Notes: generated from the sequence alone by a model not told the origin. DNA of 24,611 bases from Accumulibacter sp. (GCA_031264825.1 JAISDL010000039.1:1-24611); one strand, 5' to 3'; counted from the first letter of the stretch, positions 1 to 8,086 are shown. Program-made: numbers and translations.

Positions 1-152
1 TCGAAAACCGCGCAGCCGGTCCCAATTTGCAATCCGACCACCTCCCCGTGATGACGCGAATCGTGTTGCCACTTCAGGTATCAGGAATCAGGAGACAGGG
101 GACAGATGAAAACCGATCGGGAAGAACCGGCACAGGGCTGAGCGTAGCGTGA
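1..152 (+). CDS. 3' end of a probable endonuclease/exonuclease/phosphatase-family protein (partial)
   Basis: An open frame enters from the left edge (first whole codon at 3) and ends at TGA 150-152, giving 49 visible residues. Residues 9-16 read LQSDHLPV, followed by a beta-strand-like MTRIVLPL. SDHxP close to the C-terminus is the last catalytic motif of the EEP (exonuclease III/DNase I-like) fold, where the His activates water for phosphodiester cleavage. Family proteins usually end a few residues after this strand. Here the frame runs on for about 25 residues that are encoded by the repeat element starting near 74, so the tail is probably repeat-derived and not part of the fold. The gene is convergent with lpxC. 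The family call rests on one motif. Substrate (DNA, phosphoinositide or other) cannot be told from this fragment. Confidence 0.5.
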   Translation, partial: ENRAAGPNLQSDHLPVMTRIVLPLQVSGIRRQGTDENRSGRTGTGLSVA

Positions 153-188
153 GCCACAACGTTTCCGGGCTGGGTTGGGTGCTCGTAG

Positions 189-208
189 GGGCACGGTGCG
201 CCGTGCCC
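189..208. repeat. hairpin, left inner arm of the repeat element
   Basis: GGGCACGG and CCGTGCCC form a perfect 8-bp stem around a TGCG loop. The arm with its flank (GTAG before, A after) recurs inverted at 313-337 with changes only in the loop region, as expected if pairing is conserved or if the arms arose as one element. Confidence 0.75.
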
Positions 209-313
209 AGGGTTTCGGGTTTCATTCCATTTCCAACCCGCCTTATCACATCATTCATGCGCATACGGAATCGTTGGGGTTCGCTGCGCTCACCGCCAAC
301 CTATACCGCCGAT

Positions 314-333
314 GGGCACGGCACGCCGTGCCC
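314..333. repeat. hairpin, right inner arm of the repeat element
   Basis: GGGCACGGC and GCCGTGCCC form a perfect 9-bp stem with a 2-base centre. It is the inverted partner of 189-208. No run of T follows on either strand, so a classical intrinsic terminator is not supported. Confidence 0.75.
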
Positions 334-410
334 CTACAAAGACCTTTCGCGCCTTTCGCGGTTGAAATCGGTTTTCATCTGTCTCCTGTTTCCCGTCTCC
401 TGTCTCCTGA

Positions 411-1352
411 TCAGAACGCCAGTTGCGTTTGCCAGCGCGCGAGGCCGCTGGGGATCGACGCGGCGTCTTCGAAGGTCGCGTATTCCCAGGCGTCGGGGTG
501 CGCGAGAAGTTCGCGCGCGAGCAGGTTGTTCAAGGCGTGACCCGATTTGTGCGCCGAGAAAGCCGCGAGCAGGGGGTGGCCGAGCAGATAAAGGTCGCCG
601 ATCGCGTCGAGCGCCTTGTGCTTCACGAATTCGTCGCCGTAGCGCAGACCGTCTCCGTTCAGCACGTGGAATTCGTCGAGGACGACGGCGTTTTCGAGGC
701 CACCGCCCTGCGCCAGCCCGTTTTCGTGCAGCCACTCGACTTCCTGCATGAAGCCGAAAGTCCGCGCGCGCGCGATTTCGCGGGCGTAGGAATGCTCGCC
801 GAAGTCGATCGTCAGCTCTTGCCCCGTGCGGTCGATCGCCGGGTGGTTGAAAACGATCGAGAAAGTGAGTTTGAAGCCGTCGAAGGGGTCGAGGCGCGCC
901 CATTTCTCGCCCGAATCGTCGCACTCGCGGACCGAGACGCTCCGCTTGACGCGGATGAACTTTCGGGGAGCCGGCTGTTCTTCGATTCCCGCCGACTGGA
1001 TCAGGAAGACGAAGGGGGAAGCCGAACCGTCGAGGATCGGCAGTTCCGCCGCGTCGAGGTCGACGTAGGCGTTGTCGATCCCCATTCCAGAAAAAGCCGA
1101 CATCAAGTGCTCTATCGTCCCGACGCGGAACTTCCCTTGGGGAGAATCGACTTCAAGGCACGAACACAGGCGCGTATCGCCGACCTTGAGCGCGTCCGCC
1201 GGGAGGTCGACGGCGGGGTTCGCGTCGATGCGCCGAAAAACGATTCCGGTATCCGGCGGGGCCGGACGCAGGAGCATCGTGACCCTCGCCCCGGAATGCA
1301 GACCGACGCCGGAGGCGCGGACGGAAGACTTCAATGTGCGCTGCTTCAACAT
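411..1352 (-). CDS. lpxC: UDP-3-O-acyl-N-acetylglucosamine deacetylase
   Basis: LpxC is the zinc deacetylase that commits UDP-3-O-acyl-GlcNAc to lipid A synthesis in the cytoplasm. The 313-residue product has the usual length (about 305). Visible family residues are Glu81-His82 in TIEHLMSAF, His245 and Asp249 in HKALDAIGDL (zinc ligands with His82), and the catalytic His272 in AHKSGH. The ATG at 1352 is chosen because MLKQRTLK is the family N-terminus; the frame stays open upstream but that part has no family character. No clear Shine-Dalgarno sequence precedes it. It is the last dcw gene, 169 bases after ftsZ, and that gap contains a large inverted repeat. The stop codon coincides with the start of the repeat element. 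Its presence implies an outer membrane with lipid A. Confidence 0.97.
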   Translation of the reverse strand: MLKQRTLKSSVRASGVGLHSGARVTMLLRPAPPDTGIVFRRIDANPAVDLPADALKVGDTRLCSCLEVDSPQGKFRVGTIEHLMSAFSGMGIDNAYVDLDAAELPILDGSASPFVFLIQSAGIEEQPAPRKFIRVKRSVSVRECDDSGEKWARLDPFDGFKLTFSIVFNHPAIDRTGQELTIDFGEHSYAREIARARTFGFMQEVEWLHENGLAQGGGLENAVVLDEFHVLNGDGLRYGDEFVKHKALDAIGDLYLLGHPLLAAFSAHKSGHALNNLLARELLAHPDAWEYATFEDAASIPSGLARWQTQLAF

Positions 1353-1368
1353 ACTGCGGTCGGAGAAT

Positions 1369-1422
1369 GCGGCAAAAGGGAGATTGTAACATGGCAGAGG
1401 TTTTACAATCTTCCCTTTCCGC
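1369..1422 (-). promoter_or_regulatory. long inverted repeat in the ftsZ-lpxC gap, possible operator or leader hairpin
   Basis: Arms 1369-1389 and 1403-1422 are reverse complements except for two single-base indels, sharing GCGG, an A-run, GGGA and a perfect GATTGTAA/TTACAATC core, around a 13-base spacer. On the minus strand TACAAT (1383-1388) could be a -10 box, but no good -35 lies at normal distance. The right end is only 16 bases before the lpxC start, so in RNA the hairpin would sit just upstream of the initiation region. It may be a dimeric operator, an attenuating leader or a stem that protects the mRNA; the sequence does not decide among these. Confidence 0.55.
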
Positions 1423-1521
1423 AATCGCCTTCCGCGCCCTTCTTTGACGCCGAATACGCGAACGCTCTCCGAACCCCGCACTAACGCGCCGAGGCGGGTT
1501 TCGGTTCGGCGCGGTCCCGCG

Positions 1522-2688
1522 TCAATCGGCCTGTTTGCGCAAAAACGCCGGAATATCGTAACGGTCGACGCCGCTGTTCGCCAGCGCTTCGACCTGCTGC
1601 GTACGCCCTTTGCGCACGACCGCCGGAACCGAGTCGAGCTGGCTGTAATCGACGCCCGCCGGCCCCGCCGCGCCGAAGCCCCCGTCGGTCCCGGTCGCCT
1701 GAATCGGCGTCGCGCGGATGACTTCGAGCGGCTGCCTTTTCACTTGCTGGCCGAGTCCGGTCGCCACGACCGTGACACGAATGTCGTCGCCCATCGACTC
1801 GTCATAGACGGCGCCGTGGATGATATGCGCGTCCTCGGCGGCGAATTCGCGCACCGTACCCATGACGTCGTAGACTTCCTTCAGCCTCAGCGCGCGGCTC
1901 GCCGTGATGTTGACGAGTACGCCTTTCGCGCCCAGAAGGTTGATCCCTTCGAGCAGCGGGGACGCGACGGCCTGCTCGGCGGCGACGCGCGCGCGGTCGA
2001 CGCCGGACGCCGTCGCCGACCCCATCATCGCCATTCCCATTTCGCCCATCACCGTCCGCACGTCTTCGAAGTCGACGTTGATGAGTCCCGGACACGTGAT
2101 GATCTCGGCGATCCCGCCGACGGCGTTCCGCAGGACGCTGTCGGCGGCCTTGAACGCGTCGTCGAGCGAAACGTCGTCTTCGAGGACTTCCATCAGCTTC
2201 TCGTTGAGGATGACGATCAGCGAATCGACGTTCTTTTGCAGTTCGGCGATCCCCGCCTCGGCGACCTTCCTGCGCGTGCCCTCGAAATCGAAGGGCTTTG
2301 TCACGACGGCGACCGTGAGGATTCCCATCTCGCGCGCGATCTCGGCGATGACCGGCGCGGCACCCGTCCCCGTCCCGCCGCCCATCCCTGCCGTGATGAA
2401 GACCATGTGCGCGCCCTTGATCGCCTGCGCGATCTCCTCGCGCGCTTCGATCGCGGCGGTGCGGCCGACGTCGGGTTTCGCTCCGGCGCCGCGCCCGGTC
2501 TTTCCGAGCTGGAGTTTCACCTCGGCCTTCGAACGCTTGAGCGCCTGCGCGTCGGTATTCGCCGCGACGAAACCGACGCCCTGGACGTTCTCGCGGATCA
2601 TGTGGTCGATCGCGTTTCCGCCCGCGCCTCCGGCGCCGATCACCCGGATCACAGTCCCCGGGTCTTCCTTGTCGATAATTTCGAACAT
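1522..2688 (-). CDS. ftsZ: cell division protein FtsZ
   Basis: FtsZ is the tubulin-like GTPase that polymerises into the Z ring and recruits the divisome. The 388-residue protein shows the GTP-binding loop GGGTGTG at 103-109, a catalytic T7 loop NVDFEDV at 204-210, a short variable linker, and the C-terminal peptide DRYDIPAFLRKQAD that binds FtsA and ZipA-type partners. The start at 2688 is supported by AGAGGAG about 7 bases upstream and by the usual MFEI N-terminus. It lies 23 bases after ftsA. The C-terminal peptide is of the type usual in betaproteobacteria, which supports the taxonomic call. Confidence 0.98.
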   Translation of the reverse strand: MFEIIDKEDPGTVIRVIGAGGAGGNAIDHMIRENVQGVGFVAANTDAQALKRSKAEVKLQLGKTGRGAGAKPDVGRTAAIEAREEIAQAIKGAHMVFITAGMGGGTGTGAAPVIAEIAREMGILTVAVVTKPFDFEGTRRKVAEAGIAELQKNVDSLIVILNEKLMEVLEDDVSLDDAFKAADSVLRNAVGGIAEIITCPGLINVDFEDVRTVMGEMGMAMMGSATASGVDRARVAAEQAVASPLLEGINLLGAKGVLVNITASRALRLKEVYDVMGTVREFAAEDAHIIHGAVYDESMGDDIRVTVVATGLGQQVKRQPLEVIRATPIQATGTDGGFGAAGPAGVDYSQLDSVPAVVRKGRTQQVEALANSGVDRYDIPAFLRKQAD

Positions 2689-2711
2689 CGTTTTCTCCTC
2701 TGCAAAAAAAC

Positions 2712-3944
2712 CTAAAAATTCTTCTCGAACCACGAACGCATCCGGTCGAGCACCTGTTTCAAGCCCCAGTGCGTCTCTCTGACCTTCCGTCCGCGCTTTT
2801 TCTGCGCCTGCGCTTCCAGAAGCAGACCGTAGGCCGTCGAATAACGCGGCGAACGGACGACGTCGGCGAGCGCGCCTCCGTATTTCGGAATCCCCAACCG
2901 CACCGGCATGTGGAAAACCTCTTCTCCCAATTCGATCATTCCGGGCATCACCGACGACCCGCCGGTCAGGACGATCCCCGACGAGAGAATTTCTTCGAAG
3001 CCCGAACGGCGCAATTCGGCCTGGACAAGTTCGAAAAGCTCTTCGACGCGCGGTTCGATGACATCGGCGAGCACGCGCCGCGAGAGCTTCCGCGACGGGC
3101 GGTCGTCGACGCCGGCGACGTCGATCACGTCCTCGTGGTCGGCGAGTTCCGAAAGCGCGCAGCCGAAGCGCCGCTTGATCTCCTCGGCTTCGCGCCGGGG
3201 CGTATGGAACGCCATCGCAATATCGTTCGTGACCTGGTCTCCCGCGATCGGGATGACGTGCGTATAGCGGATCGCGCCTTGCGTCCAGACCGCGATGTCC
3301 GTCGTCCCGCCGCCGATGTCTATCAGGCAGATTCCGAGGTCTTTTTCGTCCTCGGACAGGACGGCGTAGCTCGAAGCGAGCGGTTGCAGGACGAGGTCGA
3401 CGACTTCCATCCCGCAACGCCGGACGCATTTGACGATGTTCTGCGCCGCCGAGACGGCGCCGGTCACGATATGAACCTTGACTTCGAGACGATGGCCGGT
3501 CAGCCCGATCGGTTCGCGGATGCCGTCCTGCTCGTCGATGATGAATTCCTGCGTCAGGATGTGCAGTATTTCCTGGTCGGCGGGGATCGGCATCGCCTTG
3601 GCGGTTTCGATCGCGCGCTCGACGTCCATCTGCGTCACTTCCTTGTCCTTGACCGCGACGATCCCGTTTGAATTGAAGCTCTTGATGTGGCTTCCGGCGA
3701 TCCCCGTATACACTTCCCGGACTTCGCAATCGGCCATCAGCGCGACCTCGCGGACGACGCGGTCGATCGTCGCGACGGTCTTTTCGATGCTCGAAACGAC
3801 GCCCTTGATCAAGCCATTGGAATCCTGGACGCCGGAACCGATGATGTTCAGACCGCCTTCGACGTCGATTTCCGCGACGAGCGCGATGGTCTTGCTCGTG
3901 CCGATATCGAGGCCGACGACGATGTCTTTCTTATCCCTGTTCAT
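2712..3944 (-). CDS. ftsA: cell division protein FtsA
   Basis: FtsA is the actin-like ATPase that tethers FtsZ to the inner membrane and activates septal synthesis. The 410 residues include the actin-fold phosphate loops GLDIGTSKT near the N-terminus and IDIGGGTTDIAVW in the middle, and the adenosine motif VLTGGSSVMPG near residue 330. The last residues, KQVLDRMRSWFEKNF, form an amphipathic helix of the kind that targets the membrane. The ATG at 3944 has AGAGGG upstream and overlaps the end of ftsQ by 14 bases, which suggests translational coupling. Length matches the family (about 410-420). Confidence 0.97.
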   Translation of the reverse strand: MNRDKKDIVVGLDIGTSKTIALVAEIDVEGGLNIIGSGVQDSNGLIKGVVSSIEKTVATIDRVVREVALMADCEVREVYTGIAGSHIKSFNSNGIVAVKDKEVTQMDVERAIETAKAMPIPADQEILHILTQEFIIDEQDGIREPIGLTGHRLEVKVHIVTGAVSAAQNIVKCVRRCGMEVVDLVLQPLASSYAVLSEDEKDLGICLIDIGGGTTDIAVWTQGAIRYTHVIPIAGDQVTNDIAMAFHTPRREAEEIKRRFGCALSELADHEDVIDVAGVDDRPSRKLSRRVLADVIEPRVEELFELVQAELRRSGFEEILSSGIVLTGGSSVMPGMIELGEEVFHMPVRLGIPKYGGALADVVRSPRYSTAYGLLLEAQAQKKRGRKVRETHWGLKQVLDRMRSWFEKNF

Positions 3945-4698
3945 GAATCCCTCTGCTCGCGTTGCCCGCCGGCGCGCCGACGCGCAGGGCAAAACCGTTC
4001 GGATACCGCATATCGACGACACCGGGACGCCGTGCCAAGGGCGGAGAAATGCCTCTGGTATAATACTCGACGAAGGTTTCGAGGCGTTTCTCCAGCGGAC
4101 GACCGGCGTGCCGGCGCCCCAATTCGATGACCATCCCGTCGTCCAGACGTATCTGGAGCGCGAGCCGCGGCGATACGACGAGCGCGCGCGGCCGCAAGGA
4201 GACGGCTTTCAGCGCATTGCGCGAGAACTTGTAGTATTCCAGCATTTCCGGCGCGAGACCCTTCGGCCCGATCAAAACGGGCATCGCCGCGAAGGGGTGC
4301 TTTCGGATGACCGCGGAAAAAACCTCTCCGTGGGTGTTCACCAGTTGTTTCGATTCGCTCCCCCAAAAAGCCGCCGGGACGTGTTCTTCGATCTTCACTT
4401 CGACGCGCATCGGCCATTGACGCCGCACTTCCGCGCGCCGGACCCACGTAATCTCTTCGATCGACGCGCGCATCGCGTCGAGGTCGACGCTGAAAAAACT
4501 CCCGCGCGCTCGTTCGGCAAGCGCGCGCTCCAGGTCGCCGCGCCGCACTTCTTTCAATTCGTTCGTGAGGACGACCTCGCGCAGCGGGAACCACGACTGC
4601 CGCAATCCCCAATGCGCCACGCGCACGAGCACCGCCGCGGCGACCATCGCGCAGAGCAGGTTCGCCAGGGCGTTCATCAAGCGCGGACTGTTCCACAT
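3931..4698 (-). CDS. ftsQ: cell division protein FtsQ
   Basis: FtsQ is a bitopic inner-membrane protein linking cytoplasmic division proteins to the periplasmic FtsL-FtsB complex. The 255-residue product has a short cytoplasmic start, one membrane segment at about residues 8-28, a POTRA domain at about 36-105 (starting FPLREVVLTNELKEV), then the FtsQ-type beta domain. Sequence conservation in this family is low, so the call leans on the topology and on the position between ddl and ftsA. The start at 4698 is three bases after the ddl stop. No frameshift or truncation is visible. Confidence 0.95.
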   Translation of the reverse strand: MWNSPRLMNALANLLCAMVAAAVLVRVAHWGLRQSWFPLREVVLTNELKEVRRGDLERALAERARGSFFSVDLDAMRASIEEITWVRRAEVRRQWPMRVEVKIEEHVPAAFWGSESKQLVNTHGEVFSAVIRKHPFAAMPVLIGPKGLAPEMLEYYKFSRNALKAVSLRPRALVVSPRLALQIRLDDGMVIELGRRHAGRPLEKRLETFVEYYTRGISPPLARRPGVVDMRYPNGFALRVGAPAGNASRGIHEQG

Positions 4699-4701
4699 CG
4701 T

Positions 4702-5631
4702 TCATCCCAGCATGGCTTCTTCGAGAACCCGCATGACCAGGCGGTCGTAGGAAATTCCGGCGGCGCGCGCCGCCATCGGAACGAGCGAATGGTCGGTCAT
4801 TCCGGGAACGGTGTTCGCTTCGAGCAAATACGCTTTCCCCGCCTCGTCCATCAGAAAATCGATCCGTCCCCACCCGCGCCCGCCGAGCGTTCGGAAGGCT
4901 TCGAGCGCGGCGGCGCGCAGTTCGGATTCGCGCGCCTCCGAGAGGTCGGACGGGCAGAGGTAGGTCGTGTCTTCGCGCAGGTATTTTGCGTCGTAGTCGT
5001 AGAATTCGGTCGCCGCGTCGATGCGGATGCTCGGAAGCACGTCGTCCCCGACGATCGCGACGGTATACTCGCCGCCAAAAAGGCCGCGCTCGGCGAGAAC
5101 CGACGCGTCGTATTTCGACGCGAGTTCGTACGCGGGAAGCATTTCAGCGGCTTTTTTGACGAGCGAGACGCCGATCGACGAGCCTTCGCGCGCGGGCTTC
5201 ACGAAAAGGGGAAAACCCAGTTCCTTGCCGACGCGCGCGAAATCGCTGTCGCGTTTGAGCAAAACGCAGTCGGGAACCGAAAGCCCCGCCGCGCGCCAGA
5301 GCAATTTACTGCGCCACTTGTCCATTCCGAGCGCCGAGGCCAGAACGCCGCTCCCCGTGTAGGGAATCCTGAGTTGTTCGAGGAGACCCTGTAGCGTTCC
5401 GTCCTCGCCGTAACGCCCGTGCAGGACGATGAACGCGCGGTCGAACGCGTCGATTTCTTCCAGCCTCTTTTCCGCCGGGTCGAAAGGGTAGGCGTCGACA
5501 CCCTGGCGGCGCAACGCCGCGAGCACGCGGGTGCCGCCGTGCAAGGAGACCTCGCGCTCGGCCGAGACCCCGCCCATGAGAACGGCGACTTTTCCGAAAT
5601 CGGGTGTTTGCGGCGTATCGGCATTCCTCAT
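4702..5631 (-). CDS. ddl: D-alanine--D-alanine ligase
   Basis: Ddl joins two D-Ala with ATP in the cytoplasm to give the dipeptide that MurF adds to the precursor. The 309 residues follow the ATP-grasp layout: N-terminal VAVLMGGVSAEREVSL, an ATP-binding region with FPLFVKPAREGSSIGVSLV, and the metal and substrate end YLLEANTVPGMTDHSLVP. Length fits the short DdlB class usually found in dcw clusters. The ATG at 5631 overlaps the murC stop as ATGA. All expected blocks are present and in order. Confidence 0.96.
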   Translation of the reverse strand: MRNADTPQTPDFGKVAVLMGGVSAEREVSLHGGTRVLAALRRQGVDAYPFDPAEKRLEEIDAFDRAFIVLHGRYGEDGTLQGLLEQLRIPYTGSGVLASALGMDKWRSKLLWRAAGLSVPDCVLLKRDSDFARVGKELGFPLFVKPAREGSSIGVSLVKKAAEMLPAYELASKYDASVLAERGLFGGEYTVAIVGDDVLPSIRIDAATEFYDYDAKYLREDTTYLCPSDLSEARESELRAAALEAFRTLGGRGWGRIDFLMDEAGKAYLLEANTVPGMTDHSLVPMAARAAGISYDRLVMRVLEEAMLG

Positions 5632-7028
5632 CGCTTTTCTCCCCCCGCGAGCCGCCCCGGAACGCTTCCGATCGAACCCGCGCCCATCGTTATGACAACG
5701 TCGCCGTCGCTCGCCGCACCGCGGATCGCCTGCGGCATGTCGGCGACGTTTTCGACGAAAAGCGGCTCGACGCGTCCGGCGACGCGCAACGCGCGCGCGA
5801 GCGAACGCGCGTCGGCGGCGACGATCGGCGCCTCGCCCGCCGGGTAGACCTCGGTCAGGATCAGGGAGTCGACGCTCCCCAGTACCGAGATGAAATCCTC
5901 GAAGCAGTCGCGTGTTCGCGTGTAGCGGTGCGGCTGGAACGCGAGGACGAGCCGTTTTTCCGGGAACGCGCCGCGCGCCGCGGCGATCGTCGCGCGCATT
6001 TCGGCTGGGTGGTGCCCGTAGTCGTCGATCAACGTGAAGCGCCCGCCGTCCGGCAGCGCGATTTCGCCGTAACGCTGAAAGCGCCTGCCGACGCCCTTGA
6101 ACTCGGCGAGCGCGCGGACGATCGCCGAATCCGGGACGTTGAGTTCGGTCGCCACGGCGATCGCCGCGAGCGAATTCAATACGTTGTGCACCCCCGGCAG
6201 GTTGAGCGTGACGGGAAAGCGAGTGATCACTCCGTTGGTGCGGACGCAGTCGAAGAACATCTTCCCGCCGCGCGCGCTCACGTTTTCGGCGCGCACGGCG
6301 GCTGAGGCGTCGTCGATCGCGTAGCGGATGATCTGCTTGGATACTTGCGGGATGATCTCGCGCACGCGCGCGTCGTCCGAGCACAGCACGGCGACGCCGT
6401 AGAAAGGCAGGCGCAGCAGAAAGTCGACGAAGGCTTGCTTCAATCGATCGAAGTCGTGTCCGTAGCTCTCCATGTGGTCGGCGTCGATATTCGTCACGAT
6501 CGAAACGACGGGAGAGAGCACCAGAAAGGAAACGTCGGATTCGTCCGCTTCGGCGACGAGGTAATCGCCGGTACCGAGCCGCGCGTTCGCGCACGCGGCG
6601 TTGAGGACGCCGCCGATCACGAAGGTCGGGTCCATTCCGGCCTCGGCGAGAATCGACGCGACGAGGCTCGTCGTCGTCGTCTTGCCGTGCGTTCCGGCGA
6701 CGGCGATTCCCTTCTTGAAGCGCATCAACTCCGCGAGCATCTGCGCGCGCGGCACGACGGGAATCCCGCGCGCGCGCGCGGCGGCGACTTCGGGATTGTC
6801 GCTCCGAATCGCGGTCGAGACGACGACGGCGTCCGCGCCTTCGACGTTTTGTTCCGCGTGACCCGTCACCGTACGGATTCCAAGTCCGGCGAGCCTGCGC
6901 GTCACCGCGCTCTCGGCAAGGTCGGAGCCGCTGACGCGGTAGTCCAGGTTGTTCAGAACCTCGGCGATCCCGCTCATTCCCGAACCGCCGATTCCGACGA
7001 AATGGATGTTTTTGACCTTGTGTTTCAT
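5628..7028 (-). CDS. murC: UDP-N-acetylmuramate--L-alanine ligase
   Basis: MurC adds L-Ala to UDP-MurNAc, the first peptide-forming step of peptidoglycan precursor synthesis. The 466 residues show the N-terminal nucleotide-sugar loop HFVGIGGSGMSG (residues 9-20), the ATP-binding P-loop GTHGKTTTT at 112-120, and the Mur ligase central and C-terminal domains. MKHKVKNIHF from the ATG at 7028 matches the family start, although three codons more are open upstream. It overlaps the murG stop as ATGA, and its own stop overlaps the ddl start in the same way. Confidence 0.97.
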   Translation of the reverse strand: MKHKVKNIHFVGIGGSGMSGIAEVLNNLDYRVSGSDLAESAVTRRLAGLGIRTVTGHAEQNVEGADAVVVSTAIRSDNPEVAAARARGIPVVPRAQMLAELMRFKKGIAVAGTHGKTTTTSLVASILAEAGMDPTFVIGGVLNAACANARLGTGDYLVAEADESDVSFLVLSPVVSIVTNIDADHMESYGHDFDRLKQAFVDFLLRLPFYGVAVLCSDDARVREIIPQVSKQIIRYAIDDASAAVRAENVSARGGKMFFDCVRTNGVITRFPVTLNLPGVHNVLNSLAAIAVATELNVPDSAIVRALAEFKGVGRRFQRYGEIALPDGGRFTLIDDYGHHPAEMRATIAAARGAFPEKRLVLAFQPHRYTRTRDCFEDFISVLGSVDSLILTEVYPAGEAPIVAADARSLARALRVAGRVEPLFVENVADMPQAIRGAASDGDVVITMGAGSIGSVPGRLAGGEKR

Positions 7029-8086
7029 CGCGCGCACTCTTCACAGATGTCGGCCACGCGCTCCGCCGCGTTCGGCATGGCCTGGAGATTCGCTTTTTCG
7101 GCCATCTGCGCCAACTGGCTGCGCGTATAGTTGCGGATCAGGCGGATCGATTCGGGTTGCATTTTTTCCTGCGGCAGGAGGACCGCTCCGCCGGTCACCG
7201 ACAGGAATTTCGCGTTCAGCGTCTGATGGTCGTCGACGGCCTGCGGCAAGGGGACGAGGATGCTCGCCACGCCGGCGGCCGCGAGTTCCGCGATCGTCAG
7301 CGCGCCGGCGCGGCACAGGACGAGGTCGGCCCACTCGTACGCGCCCGCCATATCGTCGATGAACGCGACGCACGTCGCTTTGACGCCGGCGTCAGCGTAG
7401 TTTTCTTTCAGCTTTTCCAGATGCTTCTCGCCGGACTGGTGGACGATGAGGGGGCGTTCTTCTTCGGCGAGAAGCCCGATGCCCTTCGGAACGACTTCGT
7501 TGATCGCCGCGGCGCCCAGGCTCCCTCCGAGGACGAGGAGGCGCAGCTTTGAGTCGCGTTCCGCGTAGCGTTTTTCCGGCGCTTCGATGCGCGCGATGTC
7601 GGCGCGGATCGGGTTGCCGACCCACTCGCCCTTTTTCGGAAAGACCTTGGGGAAGCCCGAGACGACGCGCGTGGCGAATTTCGCCAGGACGCTGTTCGCA
7701 AGGCCGGGGATCGCGTTCTGCTCGTGAATGACGAGCGGGCACCCGCGCAGAAGCGCCATCGTACCGCCCGGAAAGCTCGCGTACCCTCCCATCCCCAAAA
7801 CGACGTTCGGGCGAAAACGCCTCAGTTCGCCGCTCGCCTGCCGACACGCGGAAAAAAGCGAGAAGGGAAGCGCCAGCTTCCGAATCACTCCCTTGCCGCG
7901 CACGCCGGAAAAACGCAGCGGCGCCATCGGGTAGTTGTAGAGTGGGACGAGTTGCGCTTCCATTCCGTCCGGGTTTCCCATCCAGACGACTCTCCATCCG
8001 CGCCGCTTCATGACGTCGGCGACGGCGAGCCCCGGGAAAATATGCCCCCCGGTTCCGCCGGCCATGATCAGGATCGTCCGGCTCAT
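7025..8086 (-). CDS. murG: UDP-GlcNAc:lipid I N-acetylglucosaminyltransferase (makes lipid II)
   Basis: MurG is the GT28-family enzyme on the inner face of the membrane that adds GlcNAc to lipid I. The 353 residues begin with the glycine loop GGTGGHIFPGLA at 10-21, continue with VLGMGGYASFPG and VIHEQNAIPG, and have the UDP-GlcNAc site in the second Rossmann half, with CRAGALTIAEL and VPLPQAVDDHQTLNA. The ATG at 8086 overlaps the ftsW stop as ATGA. A much longer open frame exists upstream but it is antisense-like shadow of ftsW in another frame. Confidence 0.97.
   Translation of the reverse strand: MSRTILIMAGGTGGHIFPGLAVADVMKRRGWRVVWMGNPDGMEAQLVPLYNYPMAPLRFSGVRGKGVIRKLALPFSLFSACRQASGELRRFRPNVVLGMGGYASFPGGTMALLRGCPLVIHEQNAIPGLANSVLAKFATRVVSGFPKVFPKKGEWVGNPIRADIARIEAPEKRYAERDSKLRLLVLGGSLGAAAINEVVPKGIGLLAEEERPLIVHQSGEKHLEKLKENYADAGVKATCVAFIDDMAGAYEWADLVLCRAGALTIAELAAAGVASILVPLPQAVDDHQTLNAKFLSVTGGAVLLPQEKMQPESIRLIRNYTRSQLAQMAEKANLQAMPNAAERVADICEECAR

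Larger units (their letters stand above)
74..411. repeat. nested inverted-repeat element filling the gap between two convergent genes
   Basis: This gap holds no credible gene. Its outer arms are inverted: 87-118 (heptamer-like TCAGGAGACAGGGGACAG, then ATGAAAACCGATC) matches the reverse complement of 366-411. Inner arms are also inverted: about 25 bases starting GTAGGGGCACGG at 185-209 recur in opposite orientation at 313-337, and each is itself a hairpin. Between them lies one copy of a dispersed unit (272-304), with a diverged copy at 135-164. The right outer arm begins at the lpxC stop codon, and the left arm lies inside the end of the preceding reading frame. No transposase is present, so a non-autonomous (MITE-like) or REP-like intergenic repeat is the best description. 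The hairpins could also end transcription of lpxC, although no T-run follows them. Confidence 0.7.

Noticed and set aside
314..333. Intrinsic terminator for lpxC
   Set aside because: The stem is strong but no T-run follows on the lpxC strand, and the hairpin belongs to a repeated element; a termination role is possible but not supported.
149..751. 200-codon plus-strand frame across the repeat element and the lpxC 3' end
   Set aside because: Its first third is repeat-derived and the rest is antisense to lpxC; the product is an Arg-rich low-complexity string.
3478..5394. 638-codon plus-strand open frame, the longest of many antisense to the dcw genes
   Set aside because: It lies wholly opposite ftsA, ftsQ and ddl, is Arg/Asp-rich with no family motif, and is what a high-GC genome produces opposite real genes.
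6770..6785. Alternating CGCGCG stretches in murC and elsewhere as Z-DNA or regulatory elements
   Set aside because: They are explained by Ala/Arg codons (GCG, CGC) in a high-GC genome and recur throughout the cluster.
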